NCBI RefSeq assembly: GCF_016862555.1
Contig: NZ_BONE01000041.1
Coordinates: 1-64,000 of the forward strand
Source: Asanoa siamensis
GTDB lineage: Bacteria; Actinomycetota; Actinomycetes; Mycobacteriales; Micromonosporaceae
Length of the DNA: 64,000 bases
Direction: 5' to 3'
Shown here: piece after piece, positions 42,601 to 50,646 of the stretch
Layout of the letters: each line of letters begins with the position of its first letter
How positions within the stretch are numbered: the first letter of the stretch is position 1
Translations under genes and position numbers: made by a program
The notes under the pieces: model-generated
Databases searched by the model: none
Told to the model about the DNA's origin: nothing
What the model saw: only the letters and a program-made list of their open reading frames with translations

Positions 42601-43053
42601 CTGCCGGCCCGGCCGGCAACGTATCGGCTGGAGATGGCCACCACCATGCCCGACGTATGGACGTCGACCGAGGTGAACACTGCCTGGACGTTCCGGTCCG
42701 GACACGTGGACGGCACCGAGGAGGTGGCCCTGCCGTTGCTCGGTGTGCGTTACACACCGGAGTTGGACGACCGCAATCACGCCCGCCCGGGCAGCGGCTT
42801 CCGGATCCCGCTGCAAATCTATCGGCAGCCCGGCGCACCTGGTGCGCCGGTCATCGCCGACCTCGCGGTCGAGGTCTCCCACGACGACGGGCACAGCTGG
42901 CGGCCCGCTTCGGTAACCCGCGACGGGCTCCGCTGGGTCGCCACAGTGGACAACCCGGCCGGTGCGGCGGTCTCCCTGCGCACCAAGGCCCGCGACACAG
43001 ACGGCAACAAACTGCTGCAGACGGTCACCCGGGCCTACCTGGTCAACAAATAG
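39694..43053 (+). CDS. Secreted S8 subtilisin-like serine protease
   Basis: 1119 aa. Signal peptide of about 30 residues (KLSTAGVTLVLSVGIGMAVS, AxA-type end), propeptide-like region, then a peptidase S8 domain with Asp218 in VAVIDSGID, His249 in GHGTHVAS, the oxyanion Asn region VVAAGNTG and Ser425 in SGTSMATPHVAG. After about residue 490 comes a PPC/Fn3-like region (VSVPAGGTATVTVTAHTG) and a long extracellular part of unknown fold. It is the third gene of the ECF sigma operon, so it may be an effector or a sigma-pathway protease. A strong hairpin follows the stop. Confidence 0.93.
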   Translation: MRRKLSTAGVTLVLSVGIGMAVSLPGSARAGTPRPVADAQSDSVTLITGDRVELALDGTPRIARGEGRASMPFRISRTKDGLRVVPGDAAALIAAGRLDGRLFDVTGLLAQGYDDARRADLPLIVQYQEGAARTAIASATTIRPLSSIEGAAVSVAKKNAPEWWRTAVRGHALHAGLAKVWLNGHRQLSLDRSAAQIGAPAAWQAGLTGRQVRVAVIDSGIDAMHPDLSGKVDAAVNFTTDPAGDQIGHGTHVASTVAGTGAASGGRYRGIAPDARLLDAKVCQQEGCPEDAILAGLEWASVTQKAHVANISLGGQDTPGIDPIEQAVNTLSAQYGTLFVVAAGNTGPFEATVESPGSAEAALTVGAVSREDEVAEFSSRGPRVGDAGLKPDLTAPGVGIVAARASGTEMGEVVDDWYVAASGTSMATPHVAGSAALLVQQHPEWSSEQLKTALMASARTTRGAGVLDQGAGRVDVAAAITQSVTAAPASVSLGVKRWPHQPGENLSKTVTYRNTGSADVALDLALTASGPGGEPAPNQLFTVERTQVSVPAGGTATVTVTAHTGSAVVPTGRYLGRLVATGGGETVTTPVAVEKESEHYDVELTHIGRDGGAPGSYVTWLDRLGDCGDDPSCGGVVFGQESKSKLRLPPGRYTLGDFTTTTGTTDMNMQMQFVLEVTGDKTLMLDARRAKPVELGVPRASARLKAWDIVASRDMDRPGEVLFYTASGDKTTPAFTADLGGEPAEQADVVSFVHARFAEPGPAGDFFASPYEYGVAEAVHGRLFTGLKLQPRQQDFATVDSRFVAYADGREFKTGHYAQPTTGRPELVAFPGGFDVLYGPLPFRRTEYLLAKNLTWTTGVTTGYRGSGGADFHLHEGQPSGYQAGRSYQRVWNQAVFGPQLGERRIGGSIAGNGAVRRGDVFTAAIDQFVDAVPGHIGMGAKGMPGSVRLFQDGALITESPQAGPLRTTLPARPATYRLEMATTMPDVWTSTEVNTAWTFRSGHVDGTEEVALPLLGVRYTPELDDRNHARPGSGFRIPLQIYRQPGAPGAPVIADLAVEVSHDDGHSWRPASVTRDGLRWVATVDNPAGAAVSLRTKARDTDGNKLLQTVTRAYLVNK

Positions 43054-43060
43054 ACGACTG

Positions 43061-43088
43061 GGGCGCCGGCTCACCCGAGCCGGCGCCC
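43061..43088 (+). terminator. Hairpin terminator after the protease operon
   Basis: 12-bp perfect stem GGGCGCCGGCTC / GAGCCGGCGCCC with a 4-nt ACCC loop, 8 nt after the protease stop. Confidence 0.8.
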
Positions 43089-43780
43089 AGTTACCGCAGC
43101 GCAGAGGCCGAAGAAGGCAGCACCATCCGTCGAAGCGCTGCGCCTGATGCATCTTCTCGTACGTATCTGCTCCTCGCCTGTTCCTGGTCGACTGCCAGCC
43201 CACCCAGCGGGACTACGGCGGCACTGGTGGGTTACCAGCCTGATGATCTTGCCTCGGCGGAGCTATACCGTTGTTCAGCTCGGCAGTGGGCGCAGCAGGC
43301 GCGCCGTCCCCAGCGGATGGCTCAACGGCGGTTTCATGAGCTGGGGCCGGAGGACCTGAATCTGACACCGAGGCCCGGGCATGGCGGACCAGGTCGTCGG
43401 CATCGAAGACCAGATCACCGCCTACGGTGGACGTCTGCCCTCTCCGACGATCAAGATCGCGAGTGCGGGTGTCCCCGGTTCGAGAGGCGCGTTGTTCGGC
43501 GAACTCGGGTGCACGAGGCGAAATCAGCCAAAATCTAGGAGGGGATCGTGGCTGCGTGGGGCCGCCATGCGAGCAGCACGGCGACACGAGAGCCCCGCGC
43601 GGCTCCTGCCTCGCGACAAGCGCCAGCGCAACGGGCGATCGCGGATGCCGCTGTTCGGCCCTCCGACCAGCGGCTAGGCAGACCCGGCCAGTGCACGTTA
43701 TGTCGCCGGAGTGGCGTAGGTTCGTGCCTCTGCCGCCCACCGCAGCGCGGGCTCGATCCTGGCAATCCTGGGGGCCCGGC
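43089..43780. other. Non-coding or degraded stretch after the protease operon
   Basis: About 690 bp with only short overlapping frames. A patch near 43381-43440 encodes DQVVGIEDQITAYGGRL in one frame but has no start context or family match I can defend. It is probably gene debris next to the reductase remnant. Confidence 0.45.
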
Positions 43781-44025
43781 GCCCAGGCGCGATCGGCGGC
43801 CGGCGACCGCGACGCCCTCGTGCACGGGGCCGCGACCGGGCGAGCGCTGCTGCGCGCCGGCTTGCTCGACGAGATCCAGCTACAGCTGGTGCCGTTCCTG
43901 CGCGAACAGGGTCGGCGCCCGTTCGACAACCTCCCGGCCGAGAGATCATCGAGCTGGACAGGACACAGGCCGCGGAAGCGCCCGGACTGCTGCACCTCCG
44001 CTACCGCGTGCGGACAGGGCGTTGA
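43781..44025 (+). pseudogene. RibD/dihydrofolate-reductase-family remnant
   Basis: One frame (43781-43945) reads AQARSAAGDRDALVHGAATG, then LLRAGLLDEIQLQLVPFLRE and QGRRPFDNLPAER. It continues after a frame change (43943-44025) as EIIELDRTQAAEAPGLLHLR and YRVRTGR before a stop. This is the C-terminal half of the RibD-C/dihydrofolate reductase-like family (HGAGT and LVPVLLGxGxRLF pattern). The N-terminal nucleotide-binding half is missing. Confidence 0.65.
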
Positions 44026-44258
44026 CCACGTCGCGGCCCTTGTCCTGACATGCTTCGTCCATGCCCGCAGAGGAGTCACTGGCTGCGCTGGTCGACGAAG
44101 CCCTGGTGGAGTACCGCGCCGCCGCCACCCTGGGACGTGGAGGAAGGGCGCCTTTTTCCGCCCGACCACGGATTGCCGAATCGGCCAGCAGTTCACGACG
44201 GTGAAGCGCAGGGCTGGAATGAGCGGTCTCGCCGCGGCCATGACGTTGAGGACGCAGG

Positions 44259-44298
44259 TGACGCCGGGCGGGATTCAGAGGTCAACCGCCCGGCGTCA
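44259..44298 (-). terminator. Hairpin terminator of the beta-propeller gene
   Basis: Perfect 13-bp arms (44259-44271 with 44286-44298; TGACGCCGGGCGG on the + strand) and a 14-nt loop, 11 nt beyond the stop of the leftward gene at 44310. Confidence 0.75.
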
Positions 44299-44309
44299 AA
44301 GGTCCGGAG

Positions 44310-45545
44310 CTAGCGGAGGGGGCGAGGCGTCCAGACGCGTCCGTCGGGGGACGTGTAGATGACGTCAAGTCCGTTGAACAGGAAGGTGGTCTTGGTGACG
44401 GCCTCCGGTGAGTGGCCGAGGGCGGGCAGGGCTGGAATGTTGAGTGGGGCGTATTCGCGACCATCCGCGCTCGCCAAATACGTGAAATTTTCGCCGTCGA
44501 TGGCTGTCACGACGTGTGTTCCGTCGAACGTGACGAATGAGGAGGGACCCGACAGTGGATCCGGCATATTGGTTCCGTTGTTGGTGCGTGTCCACGTCTC
44601 GCCACTGTCGGTGCTGCGGTAGACGCGCACCGCGCCGTCATCGATGAACATCGCGAAGGCCAGCATGCCGTCCGTGGTCGCCACGTCGGGCTGCACGCCC
44701 TTCGCGTTGGTCGGCTCGGCGTCGAAGTGACCTACGTTCCAGGTGGCGCCGCCGTCGTGGCTCACCGCAGTGGCAGGCCGGTCAGTGTGGGGATCGACAC
44801 CGCGTACCCAGATGCCGGCGGTGGCCGGGGTCTCGATGAGGTCGACCCGGTCGAGTGGCGGTTGGCTGGGGGTTTGCCGCACCGTGCCGGTCGCCGGATC
44901 GACGGCATAGATGCCGCACGAGTTCTTCGACGGGAGGCTGTCGCAGTCGATCGCCCGCATGCCGGCCGATACCTTCGCAACCGAGTCGCCGTCTACCGTG
45001 ACGTCCTTCCAGTTCCGGCCCCCGTCGACGCTAACTAGGGGGCTGACCACGGGGGTGCCGCCTCCCTCGACGATTTGGTCGGGTTTTTTGACCGTGTCCG
45101 CAAGGGCGCGCGTGCGGCTGTACGCGAGGAGCACCTCGGGACCGACGACCGTGACGTCGGTCCGGGTTGCGTCGACGTCACCAAGAGAACGCCAGGTCTT
45201 CCCGCCGTCATCGGTGGCGACGAGATCCTTCCCGCACGTGACGCACCGCTCCACCGACATGTAGATGTGCTGACCGTCCGCCGATTCAAGATTTAGGATT
45301 CGGGCGCCGTCGATCAGGGGTGGCTGGGATGGCGACGCGCTGGTCGTGAAGCTGTCCGTAGCGCTGCCCGTGCCCCACACAGCGACAGACGCGAGGCCGG
45401 AGAAGGCCACGAACGCGAGAGCGGCCGCGCCGACGCGGCGACGAACCCGACGACGGCCGCCGCGGCGGCGCACGACCGCAAACTCCGGTTGCCGCGCAGC
45501 GTCCTGCGCCGTGTCGGCCATGTCACGGAAAAACTGTTCAAGCAT
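44310..45545 (-). CDS. Membrane-anchored BNR/beta-propeller protein paired with an ECF sigma factor
   Basis: 411 aa from ATG 45545. A short cytoplasmic N-terminus (LEQFFRDMADTAQDAARQPEF) is followed by an Arg-rich stop and one membrane segment (GAAALAFVAFSGLASVAVWG). The exported part has several sialidase/BNR-like repeats: DLVATDDGGKTWRSLGDV, PLVSVDGGRNWKDVT, AVSHDGGATWNVGHF and VYRSTDSGETWTRTN. The cysteine pair CVTC and a further CDS..CGIYAVD could form disulfides outside. It overlaps the sigma gene by 8 nt. The topology suggests a sensor/anti-sigma with an extracellular propeller (inference). Confidence 0.83.
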   Translation of the reverse strand: MLEQFFRDMADTAQDAARQPEFAVVRRRGGRRRVRRRVGAAALAFVAFSGLASVAVWGTGSATDSFTTSASPSQPPLIDGARILNLESADGQHIYMSVERCVTCGKDLVATDDGGKTWRSLGDVDATRTDVTVVGPEVLLAYSRTRALADTVKKPDQIVEGGGTPVVSPLVSVDGGRNWKDVTVDGDSVAKVSAGMRAIDCDSLPSKNSCGIYAVDPATGTVRQTPSQPPLDRVDLIETPATAGIWVRGVDPHTDRPATAVSHDGGATWNVGHFDAEPTNAKGVQPDVATTDGMLAFAMFIDDGAVRVYRSTDSGETWTRTNNGTNMPDPLSGPSSFVTFDGTHVVTAIDGENFTYLASADGREYAPLNIPALPALGHSPEAVTKTTFLFNGLDVIYTSPDGRVWTPRPLR

Positions 45546-46044
45546 GGGGGATCGCCTCCGATTCACTTAGCTCCTTCGCCAATGCGGCCCGGCCACGCGC
45601 GAGCCACGATTTGACCGTGTTTGGCCGCGCCCCGAGGGTCATTGCGACCTCGTCGATGGACAGGTCGACCAGGTGGTAGAGAACCAGCGCCGCTCGTACC
45701 TGGTACGGCAATCCGCGCAGCGCGGCCACCAGATCGAGGCGGTCGAGCGTCATTTCCGGCGCAGCCTCCGGCGTCGGCGCGAGCCGACCGGCGCGGAAAA
45801 GTTGATCAAACACTCGTCGCCGCCGGAATCGATTACGCGCCAGGTTCAGCGCGACCGTGCGCAGCCACGCCTCGTGGTCGGCCACCTCAGAGAATTGCCG
45901 CGGCCTGGCCACCGCTCGGACGAACGCCTCCTGCACAACGTCCTCAGCCTCAGCCAGGTCTCCGGTCACCCCGTACAGCTGGCCGACCAACCGCCGGAAA
46001 GACACCAGGTAAACCTGGCGCACCTCTTCCTCGTAGCCGCCCAT
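45538..46044 (-). CDS. ECF RNA polymerase sigma factor (SigE/SigL-like)
   Basis: 168 aa. Region 2: EVRQVYLVSFRRLVGQLYGVTGDLAEAEDVVQEAFVRA, with WLRTVALNLARNRFRRRR; region 4: LRGLPYQVRAALVLYHLVDLSIDEVAMTLGARPNTVKSWLARGR. The ATG at 46044 has GGAG 8 nt upstream and is preferred to the ATG at 46050. It is followed by the membrane beta-propeller gene with an 8-nt overlap, forming a sigma/anti-sigma-like pair. No target promoter motif could be confirmed by eye. Confidence 0.92.
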   Translation of the reverse strand: MGGYEEEVRQVYLVSFRRLVGQLYGVTGDLAEAEDVVQEAFVRAVARPRQFSEVADHEAWLRTVALNLARNRFRRRRVFDQLFRAGRLAPTPEAAPEMTLDRLDLVAALRGLPYQVRAALVLYHLVDLSIDEVAMTLGARPNTVKSWLARGRAALAKELSESEAIPHA

Positions 46045-46603
46045 CAGCATCGCTCCACAGTCACAACGGAAGGACAAACGAGCAGGGTGCCGCCGTTGCG
46101 CTTCGGCACACTTTTCTCCTGGCAACTCCGACGTGGATACGGCGGTACCACGGCCACCCTCGTCGAATCCCCAGCCCGAGATCGTGAGTGCGTGTCGCCA
46201 CCTGGCCCGGTGCGGCTCGGTGACCGGTTGCATAGGAGAGGGACCTGGCGAAGAGGCGCGGCCTCGCGCCGCTCGGTCGACCCGGGTTGTGCCCCACCCC
46301 CTGGTGGAATCTGAAGGCACTTTGCATGAGGCCGAAGCCGTTGCGTCACAACGGATCCCCAAGATGGGTTTCCGTGGCGTCGGCGAGGTGAGTGCGGGGC
46401 GCGTGTGAGCATTATGTGATCAAAGATCAGAACCCATTAACATATTGTCGATTTATTCCGTCTCTGACTTGCACGAACATCGAGTGGAGCCGAGCGTGTC
46501 GAATCCGTTGACCCTCGCGCGGTGCCGGGAAATTGCCAGCCAATGCCATCGATGACGGGCCCAGCCCGTCCAGCCGTTGATCTTCCCGTGTGCGCAGATC
46601 CGT
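46045..46603. other. Intergenic region upstream of the second sigma unit
   Basis: About 560 bp. It should hold the sigma-gene promoter. A short palindrome TGATC-AAA-GATCA lies at 46417-46429 in an AT-richer patch (46405-46450). No gene is supported. Confidence 0.45.
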
Positions 46604-47040
46604 GAGCAGGTCCACGGGGCGCTCGGCGACCCGGAACGCCTGGCGATCGTCGACCGGCCTGTCGGTCAGCGACGCGTCACTCGGCGAGCTCGCCCAGTCA
46701 CTGCGCCTGCCGACCAACCTGATGGCGCACCATCTCGGCGTGCTCGAGACCGCGGGTCTGATCGTCAGGACCAGGTCGGAGGGCGACCGGCGGCGCAGCT
46801 ATCTGCGGCTCGTCCCCCGCGCCGCGGGTGCACCCGCGGGCGGTGCGGGTGGGTCGCCGGCACGGGTTGCGCCTGGGTCGGCCTGTCCACGTCGACGAGG
46901 TGGTCCGCCCTGGTGATCTGGTGATCTCGGTGTGCGACCAGGCACACGAGCGGCTCGCCACACCCACGGCGCTGCACTGGTCGGTCCCGGACCCGGCGCG
47001 CGTCGACACGGCGGAACTAGGCGTCCCGATCACGGGCTGA
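46604..47040 (+). pseudogene. Decayed ArsR-ArsC fusion gene (copy 2)
   Basis: Fragments in three frames: EQVHGALGDPERLAIVDR (46604-46660), then LSVSDASLGELAQSLRLPTN, LMAHHLGVLETAGLIVRT and RSEGDRRRSYLRLVP (46659-46817), and HVDEVVRPGDLVISVCDQAH then ERLATPTALHWSVPDP to a stop at 47040 (from 46888). The first two form an ArsR winged helix, the last the C-terminal half of a phosphatase-type arsenate reductase. The P-loop segment between is deleted. Same fused order as the remnant at 36122, and it lies beside the live arsM/arsR pair. Confidence 0.72.
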
Positions 47041-47149
47041 AGGCTCGGCGCGCGATCGCCTGGGGCGCGGCGGGGTGGGCTCGGTGCGTCCTCCCGGAGG
47101 TGCCGGCCGCCCCCTCGGCCCGTGGCCGGCACCGCACTCGACCGGGTGA

Positions 47150-47938
47150 CTAGCCCCGCGGCTTGCGGGCACGGACGATCGCCGAGTGCATCCCCGGCGC
47201 GGCCTCATGCGTCGGGGTGATCTCCACATCGACGAACCCGGCGGCGGTCAGCCCCCGCGCGTACTCGCTGAACGACAGAGCGCCGGCGATGCACCCGACC
47301 CAGTCGCCGCGCTCGGCGCGCTCGCGCGGGCTGAGCCCGTCGTCCGCGACGACATCGGACACTCCGATCCGCCCGCCCGGCTTGAGCACGCCGAACATCG
47401 ACGCGAACACGGCCGGCTTGTCGGTCGACAGGTTGATCACACAATTGGAGATCACCACGTCGACGCTGCCGGCCGGCAGCGGGATGTCCTCTATGTGCCC
47501 CCGCAGGAACTCGACGTTGCCGGCACCGGCCTCGGCCGCGTTGCGCCGGGCGAGGTCGAGCATCTCGTCGGTCATGTCGAGGCCGTAGGCCTTGCCGCTG
47601 GGACCGACCCGGCGGGCGGAGAGCAGCACGTCGATGCCGCCACCCGAACCAAGGTCGAGCACGGTCTCACCCTCACCGAGCTCGGCGACCATCAACGGGT
47701 TGCCGCAGCCCAAGCTGGCCTCCAGCGCGGCGCTGGGCACCTCGGCCCGCTCAGCGTCCGAGTAGAGCTCACCGATAGGCCCGTCGACCTGCGCCGCCGA
47801 CGATCCGCAACAGCCATCGGCCGCCGACGGCCCGCAGCAGCCGCCTCCACCCTGCTTGCCCAGCACTTTCAGCGCCGCCGCCGCATACCGCTCCCGCACG
47901 TCCTCCCGGGACACCGGCGACTCGAACCCCGTAGCCAT
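47150..47938 (-). CDS. arsM: Arsenite S-adenosylmethionine methyltransferase
   Basis: 262 aa. SAM-binding motif VLDLGSGGGIDVLLSARRVG after the conserved ALEASLGCGNPLMVAEL, whose Cys is one of the arsenite-binding thiols; a second is in VVISNCVINLSTDK. A Cys-rich N-terminal region CCGPSAADGCCGSS could bind the metalloid. It methylates As(III) to volatile or exportable species. ATG 47938 is chosen over the longer frame. It is divergent from arsR, with a CTTGTCAAG-type palindrome between, so it should be induced by arsenite. Confidence 0.93.
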   Translation of the reverse strand: MATGFESPVSREDVRERYAAAALKVLGKQGGGGCCGPSAADGCCGSSAAQVDGPIGELYSDAERAEVPSAALEASLGCGNPLMVAELGEGETVLDLGSGGGIDVLLSARRVGPSGKAYGLDMTDEMLDLARRNAAEAGAGNVEFLRGHIEDIPLPAGSVDVVISNCVINLSTDKPAVFASMFGVLKPGGRIGVSDVVADDGLSPRERAERGDWVGCIAGALSFSEYARGLTAAGFVDVEITPTHEAAPGMHSAIVRARKPRG

Positions 47939-47995
47939 CTCGACCCTCCCTGATTCGACAACCATCAAGACAAACGCTTGCACGCTGTTTCGACA

Positions 47996-48004
47996 CTTGT
48001 CAAG
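47996..48004. promoter_or_regulatory. Candidate ArsR operator
   Basis: CTTGTCAAG palindrome ending 8 nt before the arsR start, with a related ATCAAGACAA at 47964-47973 toward arsM. Position in the divergent arsM/arsR promoter suits ArsR repression. Confidence 0.45.
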
Positions 48005-48012
48005 ATGGTGCG

Positions 48013-48381
48013 GTGGGCACGGAACTGAAGATCACCGACCTGAGATCGGCCACCTGCTGCAAGCCGCTGGTCGACGAGGCACTCACGGAAGAGTCGGCGG
48101 CGGGCTTGGCCAGAAGCTTCAAGGCCCTAGGCGACCCGATCCGCCTACGCCTCTTGTCGATGATCGCGGCCCGCGCGGGGGGAGAGGTCTGCGTCTGCGA
48201 CCTGACAGACGCCTTCGAGGTAAAGGGCCCCACGATCTCGCACCACCTACGCGTCCTCCGCGAGGCGGGCTTAATCGACTGCGAACGCCGCGGCACCTGG
48301 GTCTACTACTGGGTGATCCCCGCCGCCTTGACGCCGCTCTCGCAACTCCTCGACACGTCGGCCCTTACGGCCACGATCTAG
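48013..48381 (+). CDS. arsR: ArsR-family arsenite-responsive repressor
   Basis: 122 aa. Winged helix with ALGDPIRLRLLSMIA, the metal-binding EVCVCDL motif in the alpha-3 position, and recognition helix KGPTISHHLRVLREAGLI. An additional CC pair near the N-terminus (ATCCKPLVDEAL) may also bind As(III). GTG start at 48013, divergent from arsM. On binding arsenite it should leave the shared promoter. Confidence 0.93.
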   Translation: MGTELKITDLRSATCCKPLVDEALTEESAAGLARSFKALGDPIRLRLLSMIAARAGGEVCVCDLTDAFEVKGPTISHHLRVLREAGLIDCERRGTWVYYWVIPAALTPLSQLLDTSALTATI

Positions 48382-48744
48382 ACGGCCGGACGGGAAGGCT
48401 CGGACTCAGCCTTGGCCTCCAGCTGGTCCGGCTTCTAGCTGACGAGCGAGACGAGGGTCGAAATGCGGCGGCTGGCGGGGACGGTCCGCATTGATGTCAC
48501 GCCGATCGTTCACCGTCCGCAGGGCACGTCTTTTGCAGATACAGCTTCCTCGGCCTCCTCCACGAAACGGCTATGCCCGAGTACATACAAAGATTCCGGG
48601 ATAGCACGATCGCGCAAACGACCGTACTGCCGGTGTCGAAGGTTGCGCCGACCAGTCATTCTAATATCAGCCGCTAGTCCTTATTTTCGGACTTTCACTC
48701 GTTCGGGGTATTTCCCGTGGCCGAACACGCCGTACCGTTCGCGC
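48382..48744. other. Transition into low-GC acquired DNA
   Basis: 363 bp. GC drops clearly from about 48560 on (for example around 48585-48720). No gene; the promoter of the TIR gene should lie near its end. An upstream extension of the TIR frame runs through here but lacks a ribosome-binding site and codon bias. Confidence 0.45.
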
Positions 48745-49857
48745 ATGTCGAATAGTGATTCAATTGGCTTCTGGAGCTACGTGCACCGCGACGATGAACT
48801 GGAAGGCGGTCGGATCAGGCGACTGGCCAAAGCAATCCAGAACGAATATGAATTGCTAACGGGTGACCGGCTCAACCTGTTTGTTGATAACGAGAATATC
48901 GAATGGGGAAATGAGTGGCGCGGTGTCATAGACAGTGCGCTTCTCCAGACTGCCTTCTTTGTCCCGCTGATTACCCCTCTTTACTTACGTAGTGAACAGT
49001 GCAGGCGAGAGTTCGTCGAGTTTGTCGGTCGAGCGTCCAGCGCCAACGCGCGCGAACTCGTGTTACCTATCATTTATGCCGAGACGCCAGCCGTAACTGA
49101 TCCGGACACGCAAGACGAAGTAGCGAGGATCGTGCAACAGATTCAGTGGGAAGACTGGCGAAAGCTTCGGTTGGCGGAGGAGTCCTCGCCCGAGTATCGG
49201 TCTGCTGTGAATAAAGTTGCAAACCGCCTTGTTGCTATAGCAGCGGAGGTTGCGGAACGACCCGTCGAGCCATTGATCGATGAGGCCGGAGATGACTCTC
49301 CGGGCTCGTTGGATCAAATGGCCATTGCGGAGCACAACATCTTTCGCTGGGCCGAAATTATGGCTGACCTAGGAAAGGATCTCCCTGATCTCGCGAACAT
49401 CGCGAGGGACCATCTGGCGAAACTGAAGGAGAGCGACAGGCGTGGCGGCGGCATGCGCGGTCGGCTGGTCGTCATGAATGAGTTTGCCAATGCTCTATCG
49501 GGAATCTCGGAACGCGTCCTAGAAAACGGGCTAGCTTTCAGTCGTTCCGCGATTGAGGCCGACCCCGGCATCCAGGCGATCATACGGATGATCCACGGGG
49601 AGGCAGAAAGTGACGAGGAACGCGAGCAAGTCGAACAATTCTATCGCCAAATAGAGGAGGTCTCTGAAACCGGGACTGCTGCGGTAGTGTCTCTGCGAGA
49701 CTTGATTCAGAATATCGATAATGTCCAGTCCCTGGCGCGGGTAGTCAAGACCCCTATGCGGCAACTGCGAAAGGGCTTGACGGGTGTGATCGACGGTGTA
49801 ACCGTGCTAAACGGCTGGTCTCGCCTTATTGATGAAGTGCGAGGTGCTGCTTCCTAG
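48745..49857 (+). CDS. Stand-alone TIR-domain protein (candidate defence effector)
   Basis: 370 aa. N-terminal TIR domain (about residues 1-130): DSIGFWSYVHRDDELEGGRI, RLNLFVDNENIEWGNEW, FFVPLITPLYLRSEQCRREFVEF, where the Glu in REF is at the usual NADase catalytic position. The remaining 240 residues are helical (LPDLANIARDHLAKLKESDR, EEREQVEQFYRQIEEVSE) with no recognised sensor domain and no membrane segment. AT-richer codons than the neighbours show recent acquisition. It lies just outside the tRNA-Ala attachment fragment. Bacterial TIR proteins often deplete NAD during phage infection; this function is inferred. Confidence 0.8.
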   Translation: MSNSDSIGFWSYVHRDDELEGGRIRRLAKAIQNEYELLTGDRLNLFVDNENIEWGNEWRGVIDSALLQTAFFVPLITPLYLRSEQCRREFVEFVGRASSANARELVLPIIYAETPAVTDPDTQDEVARIVQQIQWEDWRKLRLAEESSPEYRSAVNKVANRLVAIAAEVAERPVEPLIDEAGDDSPGSLDQMAIAEHNIFRWAEIMADLGKDLPDLANIARDHLAKLKESDRRGGGMRGRLVVMNEFANALSGISERVLENGLAFSRSAIEADPGIQAIIRMIHGEAESDEEREQVEQFYRQIEEVSETGTAAVVSLRDLIQNIDNVQSLARVVKTPMRQLRKGLTGVIDGVTVLNGWSRLIDEVRGAAS

Positions 49858-50590
49858 CAACCGCCTCGGTCGAGGTCCGTATGCGAGTTCGGATTTTATA
49901 TCGAGTTGTGAAGCGGGTCGGAGGCGCCGCGCGTCTCCGAGTCGGTTTGCGCCTGCCGGCGGTGTCGCGACCTTCGGGGTGAAGTTAGGGCCACTTGCGG
50001 CCGTCTCTTCCGTTGCGCGCCGCCCATGGCTGTCCTTGATGGGCGGTCTAGTGGTCCGAAGGCCTTCCCGCCGCGGCCGAGGGCAGCGGGTCCATACGCC
50101 GATGCGATTCGCCAGCACTCTGTCCATCTCTGCACGTGCTCGCCGGCCATAGGTCGAGATTTCGCTGGAGGCTAACCCTGTCGAGTGTCGGCGAGGTGGT
50201 CCTGGACCGTGCGGGTGAACAGGTTGGCCCGGGAGACCGCGACCGGCTTGGCCAAAGTCCATTCGAGGCGGCCTTACGCAGTGCCGGACGGCAGCCGCTC
50301 AGCATCTTGCCGGGTCGACAATCCACGGACCGCGAGTCGGCGACTCAGAGCTCGCGTTCTGAACCGGCAGCAGGCACCGGCTCGTGGGCGGCGCCATCTC
50401 GACCTGCCCTTGTAGATGCTTCGCTGGGGGTCGGACGTCCGGCCCGAGGGCCTCGACGTCAGCTCGGCTCACGCCTCTTGGCAGCAGGTCGGTTTGATGT
50501 GGGGCTCGGCGTCAAACTTGGCTTGACCGCGGAGAGTAGCCACCACACCGTGGGGTCCGGGGGTCGCCCCCGGAATAGGAATATGCGACA
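49858..50590. other. Region without supported genes between TIR gene and att site
   Basis: About 730 bp with only short frames in both directions and no consistent codon use. Nothing recognisable; likely debris from earlier integrations at the same tRNA locus. Confidence 0.45.
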
Positions 50591-50646
50591 CAAATGGCCG
50601 GTGGATCTTGTTCGCGATCCTGCGAACAACATCCACCGGCCATTTG
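50591..50646 (-). terminator. 25-bp hairpin next to the tRNA-Ala fragment
   Basis: Arms 50591-50615 and 50622-50646 pair at 24 of 25 positions around a 6-nt loop (GATCCT). On the minus strand it starts immediately after the 3' end of the tRNA-Ala fragment, so it is most likely the old tRNA terminator, though unusually long. Confidence 0.7.

Noticed and set aside
39736-43203. Antisense frames opposite the protease (for example 41629-43203, 524 codons)
   Set aside because: Shadows of the S8 gene; no motif or start signal.
48745-49857. TIR protein considered as the FxsC (TIR-like) partner of the FxSxx system
   Set aside because: More than 20 kb away, lower GC, and linked to a different acquired region.
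50591-50646. Hairpin considered as a CRISPR unit or insertion-sequence end
   Set aside because: Single copy, no spacer array, no transposase nearby; adjacency to the tRNA 3' end fits a terminator.
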